DNA from: Flavobacterium filum DSM 17961
Lineage (GTDB): Bacteria > Bacteroidota > Bacteroidia > Flavobacteriales > Flavobacteriaceae
Length of the DNA stretch: 64,000 nucleotides
Assembly (NCBI RefSeq): GCF_000425465.1
Contig: NZ_KE384381.1
Coordinates: forward strand, 334,794-398,793
Reading direction: 5' to 3'
The position numbers and the translations under genes were made by a program. Below, piece after piece: positions 43,524-53,700 of this stretch. The notes below the pieces were generated by a model that was given only the letters and a program-made list of their open reading frames with translations, was not told the DNA's origin and searched no databases. Position 1 is the first letter of the stretch, and each line of letters starts with the position of its first letter.

Positions 43524-43913
43524 TTAAGGATTTTTAACACTTTTAAAAATTTCTTCCAACACTTTTGTAGGTCGTTTGTCATGATATACATACGTTGCCT
43601 TGATATAACCCAAATAAGAATTGGTTTGCCGGTAATGCGTGTAACTCATTTCAAAGGTACGTTTGGCTATCTTATCCGTAGTTTGAACCGTCATTTTATA
43701 TTTGGTTTTCCCATCGCCGTTAAACACTTGTTGAGCCGTTTGATTGAAAACATAAGTGGGCTTGACTTCATAACCTACTTTGGTATGTATGGTCGTTTTT
43801 TCACCCCATTTTACTTCAAAAAGAGGCATGTTGGATGTTGCGTTTGTATTCCAAAATTGAAGTTGAGCACTGGCATTCCAACAAAACAAAAAAGCAATAA
43901 TTATTGTTTTCAT
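43524..43913 (-). CDS. Small exported protein of the OmpA-led operon
   Basis: A 129-residue protein starting MKTIIIAFLFCWNASAQ, a signal peptide cut near residue 17. The mature part is Thr/Lys/Tyr-rich with repeated strands (KTTIHTKVGYEVKPTYVF, KMTVQTTDKIAKRTFEMSYTHYR, GYIKATYVYHDKRPTKVLEEIF). No known domain or lipobox. It sits 4 bases after the 43918 gene. Its size and character suggest a periplasmic or surface accessory factor, but this is only inference. Confidence 0.72.
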   Translation of the reverse strand: MKTIIIAFLFCWNASAQLQFWNTNATSNMPLFEVKWGEKTTIHTKVGYEVKPTYVFNQTAQQVFNGDGKTKYKMTVQTTDKIAKRTFEMSYTHYRQTNSYLGYIKATYVYHDKRPTKVLEEIFKSVKNP

Positions 43914-43917
43914 ATTC

Positions 43918-44535
43918 TTAATTTACAGGAACAATACTGTATAAAATACCTAAATTGTATTTTGCTTTATTGAATCGAATGTAACCCGGACGAGTAGATG
44001 AATTGGCTGAATTCTTCGCTTGGGCTAATGAAACCGGATTTATTTTAGCATCTTTAAGAAAAATTATAACATCTTGTTTTCCAACAATTTCATCGTTTAT
44101 AGGTTTATACACTTTTATTTCATAAACGACTTTGAAATAGGCATTATCTTCCAATTCTTTCATTGTTTTGTATCCGTATTTTGCAGGTTCAAATTGAAAA
44201 CGAACTTTGGTGTTCATCAACGATTTTACATCGCCGTTACTTACTCTCATTCCACCGTTTCTTGGTACTTCAAAAACACGACCGTAGTTTCCAATGTATC
44301 TGAATCCGGTGGGTTGAATTTGGTCTTCGTTTCCAGTAATTTTATTTTTTACGAATAAGCGACACCAGCCTATCCCGTGTACACTTTCTGTACCCACATT
44401 TATATTTTGATTAATGGTATGGGCCGCCAACCAATCGAATTTGAAATCATATTTTACCATTTGAGGCAGCGATTGTGAAAAAGAAGTTGTAATTGAGAAT
44501 ACTACAACCAAAATTGAGAATTGAATTGTTTTCAT
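43918..44535 (-). CDS. Exported protein of the OmpA-led operon
   Basis: A 205-residue protein with a signal peptide ending SFSQ (near residue 20). The mature part has VKYDFKFDWLAAHTINQNINVG, a RLFVKNKITGNEDQIQPTGFRYIG segment and VYEIKVYKPINDEIVGKQDVIIFLKDAKINP. Predicted beta-rich with mixed charge. No known family. It begins 2 bases after the stop of the 44538 lipoprotein gene. Function unknown. Confidence 0.72.
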   Translation of the reverse strand: MKTIQFSILVVVFSITTSFSQSLPQMVKYDFKFDWLAAHTINQNINVGTESVHGIGWCRLFVKNKITGNEDQIQPTGFRYIGNYGRVFEVPRNGGMRVSNGDVKSLMNTKVRFQFEPAKYGYKTMKELEDNAYFKVVYEIKVYKPINDEIVGKQDVIIFLKDAKINPVSLAQAKNSANSSTRPGYIRFNKAKYNLGILYSIVPVN

Positions 44536-44537
44536 GT

Positions 44538-45260
44538 TTATTTACTTTGTTGATTTATTATTAATTGTGCTGCTTTTATGCAGGCTTGTTTATTTTTTGT
44601 TTCAGCCCCTAAATTGGCATATACTTGAAATTCTAATCCATTGAAAAACACTTTGAGCTGCTTGTCTTTGTTGTTCCAAACCGAATAAGTTCCCAAGTTT
44701 GGAATTTCATCAAAGCTCAATCCTTCACCAAGAGCAGATGCCATTTCGTTGGCCATACTAGCTTGTTCTGCAGTTGCTTTACCAGAATTTTGCATTTCTT
44801 GCATTTTCTCTTTCATGGCTTTAGAAGCATTGGCTATTTCTTTCGGGGTTGGCGTATGATAATTGAGTTTAAATTGTTCTAAAGTTGTATTTCGAACCCA
44901 AGAAACTTCTATATAATCATTTGTTGGTATCTCCATTGGTTTTCCGGTAATCGGATTTTTGATTTTATCTGACATTTCAATCCTCCCTTTATCCCATTTG
45001 TATTGCATACTGTGGGTTTCAGGACTTTTCAACACTTGGTTGTATTCTTTTGTTGCTTCGGATGCATCATAACCGGTTGCTTCTGCTGCCATTTCCAAAG
45101 TAAAAAATTGGTCTAATTTTCCCTTCCATTCTTTGGCTGTTTTGCCACCGGAAGATGCTATTGCTGTTTCCAATTGACTTTCCAGTTCTTCTTTATTTTC
45201 TTCCTTACACGTAAAGGCCAATAAAAAGAAACACAAGAACGTTACGTTTACGGTTTTCAT
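44538..45260 (-). CDS. Lipoprotein of the OmpA-led operon
   Basis: A 240-residue protein with a lipobox-like LAFTC (lipidated Cys18) followed by KEENKEELESQLETAIA, a charged helix. Most of the mature part is helical with Lys/Glu/Ala (SKAMKEKMQEMQNSGKATAEQASMANEMASALGEG). The end contains YSVWNNKDKQLKVFFNGLEFQVYANLG. The residues after the cysteine (KEE) match the K-acidic-acidic surface-export signal of Bacteroidota, so it may face outwards. It overlaps the 45257 gene by four bases (ATGA). Confidence 0.78.
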   Translation of the reverse strand: MKTVNVTFLCFFLLAFTCKEENKEELESQLETAIASSGGKTAKEWKGKLDQFFTLEMAAEATGYDASEATKEYNQVLKSPETHSMQYKWDKGRIEMSDKIKNPITGKPMEIPTNDYIEVSWVRNTTLEQFKLNYHTPTPKEIANASKAMKEKMQEMQNSGKATAEQASMANEMASALGEGLSFDEIPNLGTYSVWNNKDKQLKVFFNGLEFQVYANLGAETKNKQACIKAAQLIINQQSK

Positions 45261-47407
45261 TGTTTTATGATTTTAAAGTGTGTTGTTTTATTTTGTTGTA
45301 CATGGTGAACTTTTACTACAAACATCCCATTTTTGAAGGCTGAAAAATCAAGTTGGTTATTTTGTAAGGCTATCGGTAACTGTTGACCAAGAGCATTAAA
45401 AACTTCTATTTTTAGCTCTTCCGGGTTGCTATTCATGATGTTCACAACATCAATTGTTGGGTTTGGATATATTCTCACCTCAGTATTTCCAAGTTGCTCA
45501 TTTACAGAAAGCGTTTGAATAATCGTAGAAGCTACATTGGTTTGAATGGGAAAATTGAAATCAAAAAAGATGTTTGCTTGATTGGTAAAAGTAGTTCCCA
45601 CCGTTAGATTATTTCGCAATTTTACTTTATAAATCAGATATCCATCGTTTAGGTCATCTTCAAACGGAAGATTAATATTTTCAAAAATGAATTCATATTT
45701 ATTGTTCTTATTTCGAACGGTAAAATCATAGTTACTATAAAGTGGAATAACTGAATCTACTATAAATTTAGAAGTGTCCAAATTATTCTCTATCACTACA
45801 TTTCTTGCCGGAGCATTTCCCAAATTTTCAAAACGAATCTTGTAATATACATATTTCCCAATATAACTTGGGGCTACCACATCACCTTGTAAACACGTAA
45901 TATCATTTGGGTCAAATGCATTTCTCACCAAAACCCATAACGGATTAGTATTATCTTCCGGAGTGCTATCTGTAAAAGCACATGAAGTGATCGTACATGT
46001 ATGATTCAGTTGATCTAAACTGTTTAAAGGAGGCGTTTCTGTTGGAGAATTATAATTCATCACAAAATTGATTTCACGTGTTTCAAAGGGTTGTAAGCCT
46101 TCAAAATTCCAAGTAAGCTGACCAAATGTATTGGAAGTGGGTGACAAACTTGATGAAACAAAATCCATCAATTCATCTTGATATATGAAGTTTATGGTTC
46201 CGCACTCCAATTGATTTCCTTTGTTTTTGTAGATTATTTTATATTCCACATCAAAACCAGGACTTGGCTGACTTACGACAGCAACTATGACTTCCAAATC
46301 GCTTTTTATTCCATTTGGAGTTAAACAAAAATCTTGTTCAAAAGGATTATTGCTTCCCGGAAATTGTGGACTGATACTCGAAGGCGACACATTAAAATAG
46401 GTTGGGTTTTCCAGAATCGGGCTTATAGCATAATTTCCGGCCGGTAGTTTATTGACATAATTTCCGGTAGCATCAGCATAGTAGAATCCGGAGAAAAAAG
46501 GGCTGTACACACTAAATTTCATTCTCGGGTAAATTCCGTCTTCTTCATCACAACCATTTGAATTTGTATCCATTCTATTGTTTCCTCTTACTTCATATGT
46601 AACCCCTCCGGGATTAAATGAACAATAAGTCCCCAACAGAATATTGGGAAACAAAGTAGTATAAATTTGAAAATTTTGAATTTCAAAATCATCACAACAA
46701 AGGTAATTCAGGTTTGTTAGGTTCGCTAGTATCGTATCTGCACTTTGGTTAAACGCACCGTTTTTTATGTTTAAATAGGTTAATTCAGGACTACCCGCAT
46801 ACAAGACATATAGAGTTGGATTATTCGAAAAATCCAATTCTGTAATCGGAGCTCCTGTTGAGGCAAAATGATACAACAACGGATTATTTTGAAGGTTCAT
46901 CTCCGTGAGTTGGGTATTTACTACCCGTAAACGGTTGAGTTGTGCTAAATTTGAAACGTTTAAAGTTGTGATATTCGTGTTATCAACCTCCAAGATTTTA
47001 ATCCAATTATTTGCAGAAACATCCAGTGAAGTTAAGGGGCTACCATTTAATACGACCTCTTCCAATAAGGTATTTTGTGAAATATCTACTGATTGAATTA
47101 AACCCGATGAACAATTACGAATTAGGAATTTAAGGTTTGTAAAGTGCTCTATTCCACCAAGGTTTGAAATGTTATAACCACATAAAATATTCAGATAGCT
47201 GATTTGTTGAGCTTCCGCTACTTGAATTTGTCCATCATTATTTGCGTCAATTGCTACAAATTGTCCTGATAGATTTTTAGCAATTTGGGTGCCTGTTGGA
47301 CTCGACAACAACAAATAATTTTTAAAATTAATATCCGTGAAATCAATTGTTTGTGCATACAAACATAGGTTTATCAGCACCAATAAAAGCGTGAATACTT
47401 TTTTCAT
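45257..47407 (-). CDS. T9SS leucine-rich-repeat surface protein
   Basis: A 716-residue protein with a signal peptide ending LYAQ. An EF-hand-like loop (IDANNDGQIQVAEAQQI) near residue 52 is followed by leucine-rich-type repeats (about 75-260: LTSLDVSANNWIKILEVDNTNITTLNVSN). A cysteine-containing linker leads to DUF11-like and repeat-linked C-terminal domains (about 370-610: FIYQDELMDFVSSSLSPTSNTFGQLTWNFEGLQPFETREINFVM, NLGNAPARNVVIENNLDTSKF). It ends with a type A sorting domain (RIYPNPTIDVVNIMN... FVVKVHHVQQNKTTHFKIIKQ). Likely a surface adhesin exported by T9SS. It follows the OmpA gene by five bases. Confidence 0.88.
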   Translation of the reverse strand: MKKVFTLLLVLINLCLYAQTIDFTDINFKNYLLLSSPTGTQIAKNLSGQFVAIDANNDGQIQVAEAQQISYLNILCGYNISNLGGIEHFTNLKFLIRNCSSGLIQSVDISQNTLLEEVVLNGSPLTSLDVSANNWIKILEVDNTNITTLNVSNLAQLNRLRVVNTQLTEMNLQNNPLLYHFASTGAPITELDFSNNPTLYVLYAGSPELTYLNIKNGAFNQSADTILANLTNLNYLCCDDFEIQNFQIYTTLFPNILLGTYCSFNPGGVTYEVRGNNRMDTNSNGCDEEDGIYPRMKFSVYSPFFSGFYYADATGNYVNKLPAGNYAISPILENPTYFNVSPSSISPQFPGSNNPFEQDFCLTPNGIKSDLEVIVAVVSQPSPGFDVEYKIIYKNKGNQLECGTINFIYQDELMDFVSSSLSPTSNTFGQLTWNFEGLQPFETREINFVMNYNSPTETPPLNSLDQLNHTCTITSCAFTDSTPEDNTNPLWVLVRNAFDPNDITCLQGDVVAPSYIGKYVYYKIRFENLGNAPARNVVIENNLDTSKFIVDSVIPLYSNYDFTVRNKNNKYEFIFENINLPFEDDLNDGYLIYKVKLRNNLTVGTTFTNQANIFFDFNFPIQTNVASTIIQTLSVNEQLGNTEVRIYPNPTIDVVNIMNSNPEELKIEVFNALGQQLPIALQNNQLDFSAFKNGMFVVKVHHVQQNKTTHFKIIKQ

Positions 47408-47412
47408 TGTAA

Positions 47413-48714
47413 TTAGATTTTAATAAATTCTACTCTTCTATTTTGGGCTTTTTCGGCAGGTGTAGTGTTTTTATTCAACGGTACACTTTCGCCTTTTCCG
47501 TCTGTAGAAAGTTTGTTGGCATCAATTCCAAATTCATTTACCAAAGCTCTTTTAACTGATTCGGCTCTTTTTTGAGATAAGATTATATTATCGGTATCTT
47601 TTCCATCACTATCGGTATGCCCAACAATTTTGATGTTTCCATCGATAGCTTGCATACTTTCAGCGATTTGTTTTAAGGTAGCATACGAATTAGGACGAAT
47701 CACATCTGAGTTCACATCAAAATAAATGTTTTGGGTAACAAATTTCTTTTTAGTAGCTATTTCATTTTTAGGATTTGCACTACCTGTTGCCAGTCTAAAA
47801 TTGGTTAAGTACATTCTGTTTTCAGCAACAAAATAATTTTGCAAATGAAACGCCAAAACATGTTCTCTACTTGCTACTAAAAATTCCGCATTTTCAATGA
47901 TTTTTTCTTTATTAATCCACAGTGTCAATTTATTGCTCTCACACTTCATGCTTATTTTGGCAAAAAAATTATTCAATTCCGGTTGCCACGAATAAAACTG
48001 AAATTCATTCTCCGGGTTTATTTGTTCATTATTTGTTTTTATAGCAAAAGTAGCCAACCCCGTTTTAGGCATTTGTGTAATTGGACTTATGGTAATTTCA
48101 GTACAATTGTCTAAGTAAGGATCTTGCAAGGAATTGGCTTGTGAATTGTCTAAAAATCGTAAACCAAGAGATCCCGTATATTTATCCGGTGTATGCACCT
48201 CAAATTCTAAGGTAAAATTTTTAGGTAAAACTTTTAACCCTAACGGATAAAAACTTCCCGATTTTACTTCTATCCAATTTTTGCCATCAATTGAAACGAC
48301 TGCCATTTCGTTCGCATCATACGCTCCCCAACGTTTTTTTGAATTATCGGCAAAATCCTCAAAAAAGAGTACATTTTCCCCTGACACAAAATCAAAATCT
48401 TTATACGTAGTATAATCCGTATTCCCGGATTCATCTGTTTGGGTAATTGGTGGTTCGTACAAAACGGTTTTTGATGAAGATGAAACATCTGCTTCTTTTT
48501 CACCTTTTTTCTTTTTCTCTTTTTTCTTGAAAAGTCCGTTTATCCCCTCTTCCACTTTGCTCAAAGCTTTATCTACAGCTTCATCGCTTTTTTGTTCACC
48601 TCTGCCATAGGTTTTGTCTTTAGCATTTTTAATTACTCTTCCTCCTACTGTTTCTTGCGTATAGGAAATCTGAATAAAAAGCAGTAAAACGAACACGGTC
48701 AAAAATTTTTTCAT
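47413..48714 (-). CDS. OmpA family outer-membrane protein, first gene of a six-gene operon
   Basis: A 433-residue protein from MKKFLTVFVLLLF, with a signal peptide ending ISYTQ. An N-terminal basic helical stretch (about 30-75) carries KKKEKKKKGEKE. The middle (about 90-310) resembles a beta-sandwich, lectin-like domain (VLFFEDFADNSKKRWGAYDANEMAVVSIDGKNWIEVKSG... LGLRFLDNSQANS). The C-terminal OmpA domain (about 320-433) has IYFDVNSDVIRPNSYATLKQIAESM, GHTDSDG and NRRVEFIKI, the peptidoglycan-binding signature. Anchoring of the operon's surface proteins to the cell wall is inferred. A TACCTTTT word on the minus strand near 48773 is a weak promoter candidate. Confidence 0.88.
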   Translation of the reverse strand: MKKFLTVFVLLLFIQISYTQETVGGRVIKNAKDKTYGRGEQKSDEAVDKALSKVEEGINGLFKKKEKKKKGEKEADVSSSSKTVLYEPPITQTDESGNTDYTTYKDFDFVSGENVLFFEDFADNSKKRWGAYDANEMAVVSIDGKNWIEVKSGSFYPLGLKVLPKNFTLEFEVHTPDKYTGSLGLRFLDNSQANSLQDPYLDNCTEITISPITQMPKTGLATFAIKTNNEQINPENEFQFYSWQPELNNFFAKISMKCESNKLTLWINKEKIIENAEFLVASREHVLAFHLQNYFVAENRMYLTNFRLATGSANPKNEIATKKKFVTQNIYFDVNSDVIRPNSYATLKQIAESMQAIDGNIKIVGHTDSDGKDTDNIILSQKRAESVKRALVNEFGIDANKLSTDGKGESVPLNKNTTPAEKAQNRRVEFIKI

Positions 48715-48842
48715 TGGTATCAAATTTTAATTAAACATTCCACTTTTTTCCATTTAGTGTACAGAATTAAAAAAGGTAAACATGCTGATGAAAAATTTTT
48801 TTTTTAATTAGCTTTGTTTACTTTCAAAAAAGTAGCACACTA

Positions 48843-49379
48843 ATGATAGATGCCCCGAACATGATTGAGCAGTTGAAAAGCGGAGATGAAAAAACCATTC
48901 GTAGAATATATGAAGACCATAAAAATGGTTTTTTGTTATTTGCGAGCCGGTATGCTTTGGATAAAGAAGAATTGATTGACATTTATCAAGATGCCGTAAT
49001 TGCCCTGATTGAAAATGCCAAAAAAGGAAAGATAGATGAGTTGAAAAGTAGTTTGACTACTTATTTATTTGGTATTGGAAAGTTTATGATTTTTCAACGA
49101 TTAAAGAAAAAAAACAAAACCATACCGAGTGATGAACTGGAGCATTTTGAATTGGAATACGATGACTATTCAGAAGATGAAATCAATATTCAACTCATTT
49201 TACTCCGAGAAAGTTTAAAAAAATTAGGAGAACAGTGCTTAAAAGTATTGACCTTATTTTATTATGAGGAGAAAAAGTTAGACGAGATTCAAACGCTATT
49301 AGGATATAGCAACAAAGATGTTTTAAAAAGTCAAAAATCACGTTGTTTGAAGCAACTGAAAGACTTCACAAAAAAATAA
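48843..49379 (+). CDS. Sigma-70 family RNA polymerase sigma factor (ECF-like)
   Basis: A 178-residue sigma factor. Region 2 is at about 10-70 (LIDIYQDAVIALIENAKKG... TYLFGIGKFMIFQRLKKKN), an acidic linker at about 95-110 and region 4 at about 115-175 (RESLKKLGEQCLKVLTLFYYEEKKLDEIQTLLGYSNKDVLKSQKSRCLKQLKDF). It is divergent from the OmpA-led operon, with 128 bases between start codons. Six bases after its stop begins the putative anti-sigma gene. It probably controls its own operon and perhaps the divergent one. Confidence 0.93.
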   Translation: MIDAPNMIEQLKSGDEKTIRRIYEDHKNGFLLFASRYALDKEELIDIYQDAVIALIENAKKGKIDELKSSLTTYLFGIGKFMIFQRLKKKNKTIPSDELEHFELEYDDYSEDEINIQLILLRESLKKLGEQCLKVLTLFYYEEKKLDEIQTLLGYSNKDVLKSQKSRCLKQLKDFTKK

Positions 49380-49385
49380 AATAAC

Positions 49386-50090
49386 ATGGAAAATGAAACC
49401 TTACTACATAAATATTTTGAACAACAACTTTCTGATGAAGAAAAAGTGTTGTTTACCTCTTTATTGCAAAATGATGCTGCCTTTGCAAAGGAAGTTGAAT
49501 ACCAAAAAAATGTAAAGAAAGCCATTACATTAAACGAACGTGAAGCACTTAAACAAAAACTGAAGTCGTATGAAGCAAAACCGAAATTCCGCACCGCTTA
49601 TTGGTATAGTGCAGCAGTAGTTATTTTGTTTTTAGGAGGAATAACTTGGTTTCAATTACAACGTACTTCTCCAGAAAAACTGTATCAAGAATATTATCAA
49701 TCCTATCCGAATGTGGTGGCTCCAACGGTTCGTGGTGACAACGAACGCAATCTAAAATCGGATGCTTTTTATGAATATGACAGCGGGAATTATGAAAAAT
49801 CGCTAACCTTATTTTCTAAAATTTATGCTGATGAAGGTGTAGATTATGCACTTTTTTATAAAGCCATGTCGTTGTTGGAATTGGAGCGACATGAGGAAGC
49901 CATTGCTTCATTTGACCAATTTAAAACGGCTGATAACAACGCTTTTTCCCCTTTTGTCAAATGGTATAAAGCATTGTCATATCTCAAACTAAATGAGAAA
50001 GAAAAAGCGGTTCTTCTTTTGCAAGAATTGGCTAAAGAAGAAAATCCGCAACAATTTAAAGCAAAAGAATTGCTGGATGTGTTAAAATAA
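49386..50090 (+). CDS. Membrane-bound TPR protein, likely anti-sigma factor
   Basis: A 234-residue protein. The N-terminal cytoplasmic part (1-75: MENETLLHKYFEQQLSDEEK... KQKLKSYEAKP) has the length and charge expected of a sigma-binding domain. One membrane segment (about 78-94, WYSAAVVILFLGGITW) leads to a periplasmic domain of TPR-like repeats (SDAFYEYDSGNYEKSLTLFSKIY, DYALFYKAMSLLELERHEEAIASFDQF). This topology, together with the position directly after a sigma gene, suggests an anti-sigma factor that senses a periplasmic partner. It does not carry a recognised zinc or RsgI motif, so the call is inference. Confidence 0.72.
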   Translation: MENETLLHKYFEQQLSDEEKVLFTSLLQNDAAFAKEVEYQKNVKKAITLNEREALKQKLKSYEAKPKFRTAYWYSAAVVILFLGGITWFQLQRTSPEKLYQEYYQSYPNVVAPTVRGDNERNLKSDAFYEYDSGNYEKSLTLFSKIYADEGVDYALFYKAMSLLELERHEEAIASFDQFKTADNNAFSPFVKWYKALSYLKLNEKEKAVLLLQELAKEENPQQFKAKELLDVLK

Positions 50091-50142
50091 TTTTTTTTAC
50101 CGTAAAGATTTGTTTTATTTTGCTACATAAATTAGAGGCTTT

Positions 50143-50754
50143 ATGAGTATAACCTTTATCATTCTTATTTGTTTTTTACCCATTATATTATTTTTAAATT
50201 GGACCAAAAAGTTTAGAGAAAAATATCCGGATACTTTTGGGTATATTCTTTCCCTTGTTGGAACTTTTGTAGGTATTGTTTTGGGGCTTTATTTTACCGA
50301 TATACAAGAACAAAAGTCAGATGAGGAGGCTACTGTAAAAATTTTACAAGCCGGAAAAGAAGAATTGGAGTGGTTGATAAAAAGATGTGATGTAATAGCC
50401 GAAACTGTTGATACTTTACCCAACCGAAAAAGAGATCAATTTTTAGCCCTTGATGTGCCACCTTTTTTTTCAGAGACATTGCGTTCACAGCTTTTAGTTG
50501 AAATGCTTCAACCCACAAGTATTGAACAATTCAATATCATTAAAGAAAATTTAGTTTTTGATATTAAAATGATGCGTTCAGATTTTAAAAATAAAAAAAT
50601 TGAAGCGATTAAAGAAGATAAGGCAGATTATAAAAAACAATTGGAGCTAACAATTGGTATTATTGATAAAGAAATTGAATTGTTGGAAGGTGCCATCGAT
50701 CAGGCAACTTTTGACAGTATTTCAGAAAAAAACTTACGCTTATTAATGAATTAG
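50143..50754 (+). CDS. Membrane protein with a coiled-coil domain
   Basis: A 203-residue protein. Two membrane segments (about 2-19 and 35-54) are followed by a long helical, Lys/Glu-rich domain (EEATVKILQAGKEELEWLIKRC... KKIEAIKEDKADYKKQLELTIGIIDKEIELLEGAIDQ). The orientation is probably helical domain in the cytoplasm, by the positive-inside rule. No family is recognised. Its stop codon overlaps that of the CHAT gene by four bases. It may belong to the sigma-led operon (52 bases after 49386's stop). Confidence 0.72.
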   Translation: MSITFIILICFLPIILFLNWTKKFREKYPDTFGYILSLVGTFVGIVLGLYFTDIQEQKSDEEATVKILQAGKEELEWLIKRCDVIAETVDTLPNRKRDQFLALDVPPFFSETLRSQLLVEMLQPTSIEQFNIIKENLVFDIKMMRSDFKNKKIEAIKEDKADYKKQLELTIGIIDKEIELLEGAIDQATFDSISEKNLRLLMN

Positions 50755-53700
50755 GTGTTTGAATCACTATTGTTTTTTTTCTTTATTGCCATGAGGACAA
50801 AAACAATTAGTATAAAAATGATAATTCCACCCCCGATTTTCCACCAAAAATAATCCTTTACAATGGGCGAAATGTCTCCATTTACTACAAATCCGGCCCA
50901 ATAAAACGGGTGGTTTTTCAATGGATTTTTTAGAATAAAATCACGTTTGGCATTGGCTAAGGCTTCATCTTTCGGCCGCCCCTCTTTTAGATTTTCATAA
51001 AACGCAATCATGATTTCTGACGTTTCTTTGTCGGGCACTTGCCAAAGGCTGTAAACCGATGATTTCACTCCTGAATAGGTTAAGGCTCTTGACAAACTCA
51101 TCATTCCTTCTCCACTTTCCATTGCTCCAATTCCAGTGTTGCATGCACTTAAAACCACTAAATCAGAAGGGAAATTCAATTGATACAATTCATCAAAAAG
51201 CACTTTCTGATTGCCGGAAAAAACCAATGAAGATTTGGTATAATCCTCCTCTACAACAGAATGCATGGCCAGATGATGAAGCGAAAAATCCGTAGTAGCT
51301 TGTAAAAAATTTGCTCTATTCGCTTCTTCATTCAAATAAAGTTTTCCTTCAAACATTGCACTGATCTTTTTCGCTTCTTTCTTTGCTTCGGCTAAATCGA
51401 ACAGATCGGCTCTTCGAAGACCTCTCATTTGCGTTTCAGAAGGGATTTTTGGATAATTCGGAGCGAATGACACCATTTGTTTTTTGCCGTCCGTACCTTT
51501 TTTATCTTTGAGTATTTCCCATAGTTTTAAAGAATACGCATAACTTGGCTGATGTTTTTCAATACACAATTTCCCCTTTTTATCTACCAAAGTTTCAAAA
51601 GCCAAAGCCGTTAAAAAATCTTCCGGTATAAAAATTATCTTAGAAGTTGAACTTGATTGCATAAGCGGAGTAATACATGCATCATACAGTTTTTTTCCTG
51701 TTTTTATATAATGTGCTTGAATAGAATTGATGCTTGCCAAATGATTTTTAACCAACGTATTTAGCTCGGGAGTATCTCCTATTTCAACCATTTTTAAAGC
51801 ATCCTGTTGAATGGAATAGGCATACACTTTTTTATTTGTTACTATATATTTGATGATTACTTGGTCTTTCTTCAATTTTTTTTGAACGTTGTCAATCGAA
51901 AAATTAGCTGATTTAAACGTTTCAAAAGAAGGGTCTTTTTGGGAAATTTTTGCTTTGAGTTGAGCAATTTTTGTATCTAAAACCGCTAATTCGTTTTTAA
52001 GTTGTTTCGTTTCATTTGAAAGTTCAAGCTGCTGTTCTATTGTATTTCGTTCAAAAACCAGTTCATTCAAATTTCTGATTAGTGATGCCGGTATTTTCAG
52101 TTGTTGACTATTTTTAGACTCAAAAACATTCCATAAATGTTGTGAAGCATTATTTTCAATTCGGTTTAAAATGGATTTTATTTTTTGTTGGTCATTCGGA
52201 TTTATTACTAATTGCGTTTTTAATAGTCCGGAAGCAATTTCTTGGTTAAACATTTTTAAAGAAGCATTGTATTTCCCTTTTTGATAAAATTCCGTAAACA
52301 TATCAGAGGCTAAAAAATAAAGCGTATTTGAGACTACTAAATCTTCTTTATTCTTCGTTTTTTCATACAGTAAAAAATAAATTGCTGCCGCATTTACTGT
52401 GTTCCTTAAAAATGTGCTACTATTGAAATTTTTGAAATCGGTATATTTGATTTTCCTCAACGATTGAATTTTTTTGTCTTTCGGCAATAATTTTTGAAAG
52501 GTGTTTACCAATATTTGTCGAGCCTTTTCATTATTTCCTTTTGCTTCATGAACGTTAGCTTCCAGCACTTCGATCGTAAACCTTGAAGCATTAAAGAAGG
52601 TTTCATTAATTTTTTTTGACGCTTCGATTACGGTTAATGCTTCATCCAATTTCTGATAGCGATTATAGGCAATTGCCAATTTTAAATACGCCACTAATTC
52701 ATCATGTTTTGATTCACTAAATTTTGCGATTTCAATTGTTTTCTTTAAAAATTTTATATGTTCATCTTGCTTGCTTTGCTCTTTTTTTACGAGTGTAGCA
52801 TATAAATAATCAAAATCATAACGTGCTAAAAGTAGTGTATTATCTATTTTTTTTCTGCTATCCGGATATTTATCAAATATGAATGCGATAGAATCCAAGT
52901 ATTTTTTTGACTCTTCTACCTTTTCATCATACATCTGAATTCGTAGATTAGACAAATACATTAATGCCCTAAAATGAAGATGATACTCCTTAAAATTTCC
53001 CGCATCGGTAGTGGCAAAATTCTTGTTTTTATACCAACGGTAGAAATTTTTATTTAACGTAGTTAACACTTCTCTAGCCTTGTTCACATCACCATAATCT
53101 AAATTTTCCCAAATTACATTGTTCATCGAATTGACCAAATACGCTTTGTCTTCAGAATTGGCTTTTTGATGAAATTCCATACCTTTAGTATAATGGTAGA
53201 GTGATTGATTATGAATATGCAAATCAGAATACGCAATACCGAGTAAATTGTGTGTATAGCCTAAATTTTCATAATCTTTTGGTGTTAAACGATTGATTTT
53301 TTTGATGGCTTTTTCTAACACAACAATGCTTTGTTCATGCTTTCTCAATCTTCTGTACATATCTCCTTGATCCACCAAAAAACTAATCATATTTTGATCA
53401 TTTGGAAGATATTTTTGAGTATATTCTAAACCTTTTTTATTGATTTTTAATGCTTCTTCCCAATCCCCAAAACAATAGCTTAACTGCAAATAAGTATTGC
53501 TCAACCATTTTTGTATTTCTTTTGTTTTCTTGCATTTTAAAAAATGATTTTCTGCTTGATAAAATAGCTGTTTGGCTTGTTCATATTCTCTATTGTTTGA
53601 TTGTAAAAATCCTTTTACAAAAGCATACCTACCTGAATAATATTCAAAATTAACATCTTTAGTTTTTAAAACAATTGATTTCCATAGCAGCATAGACTCT

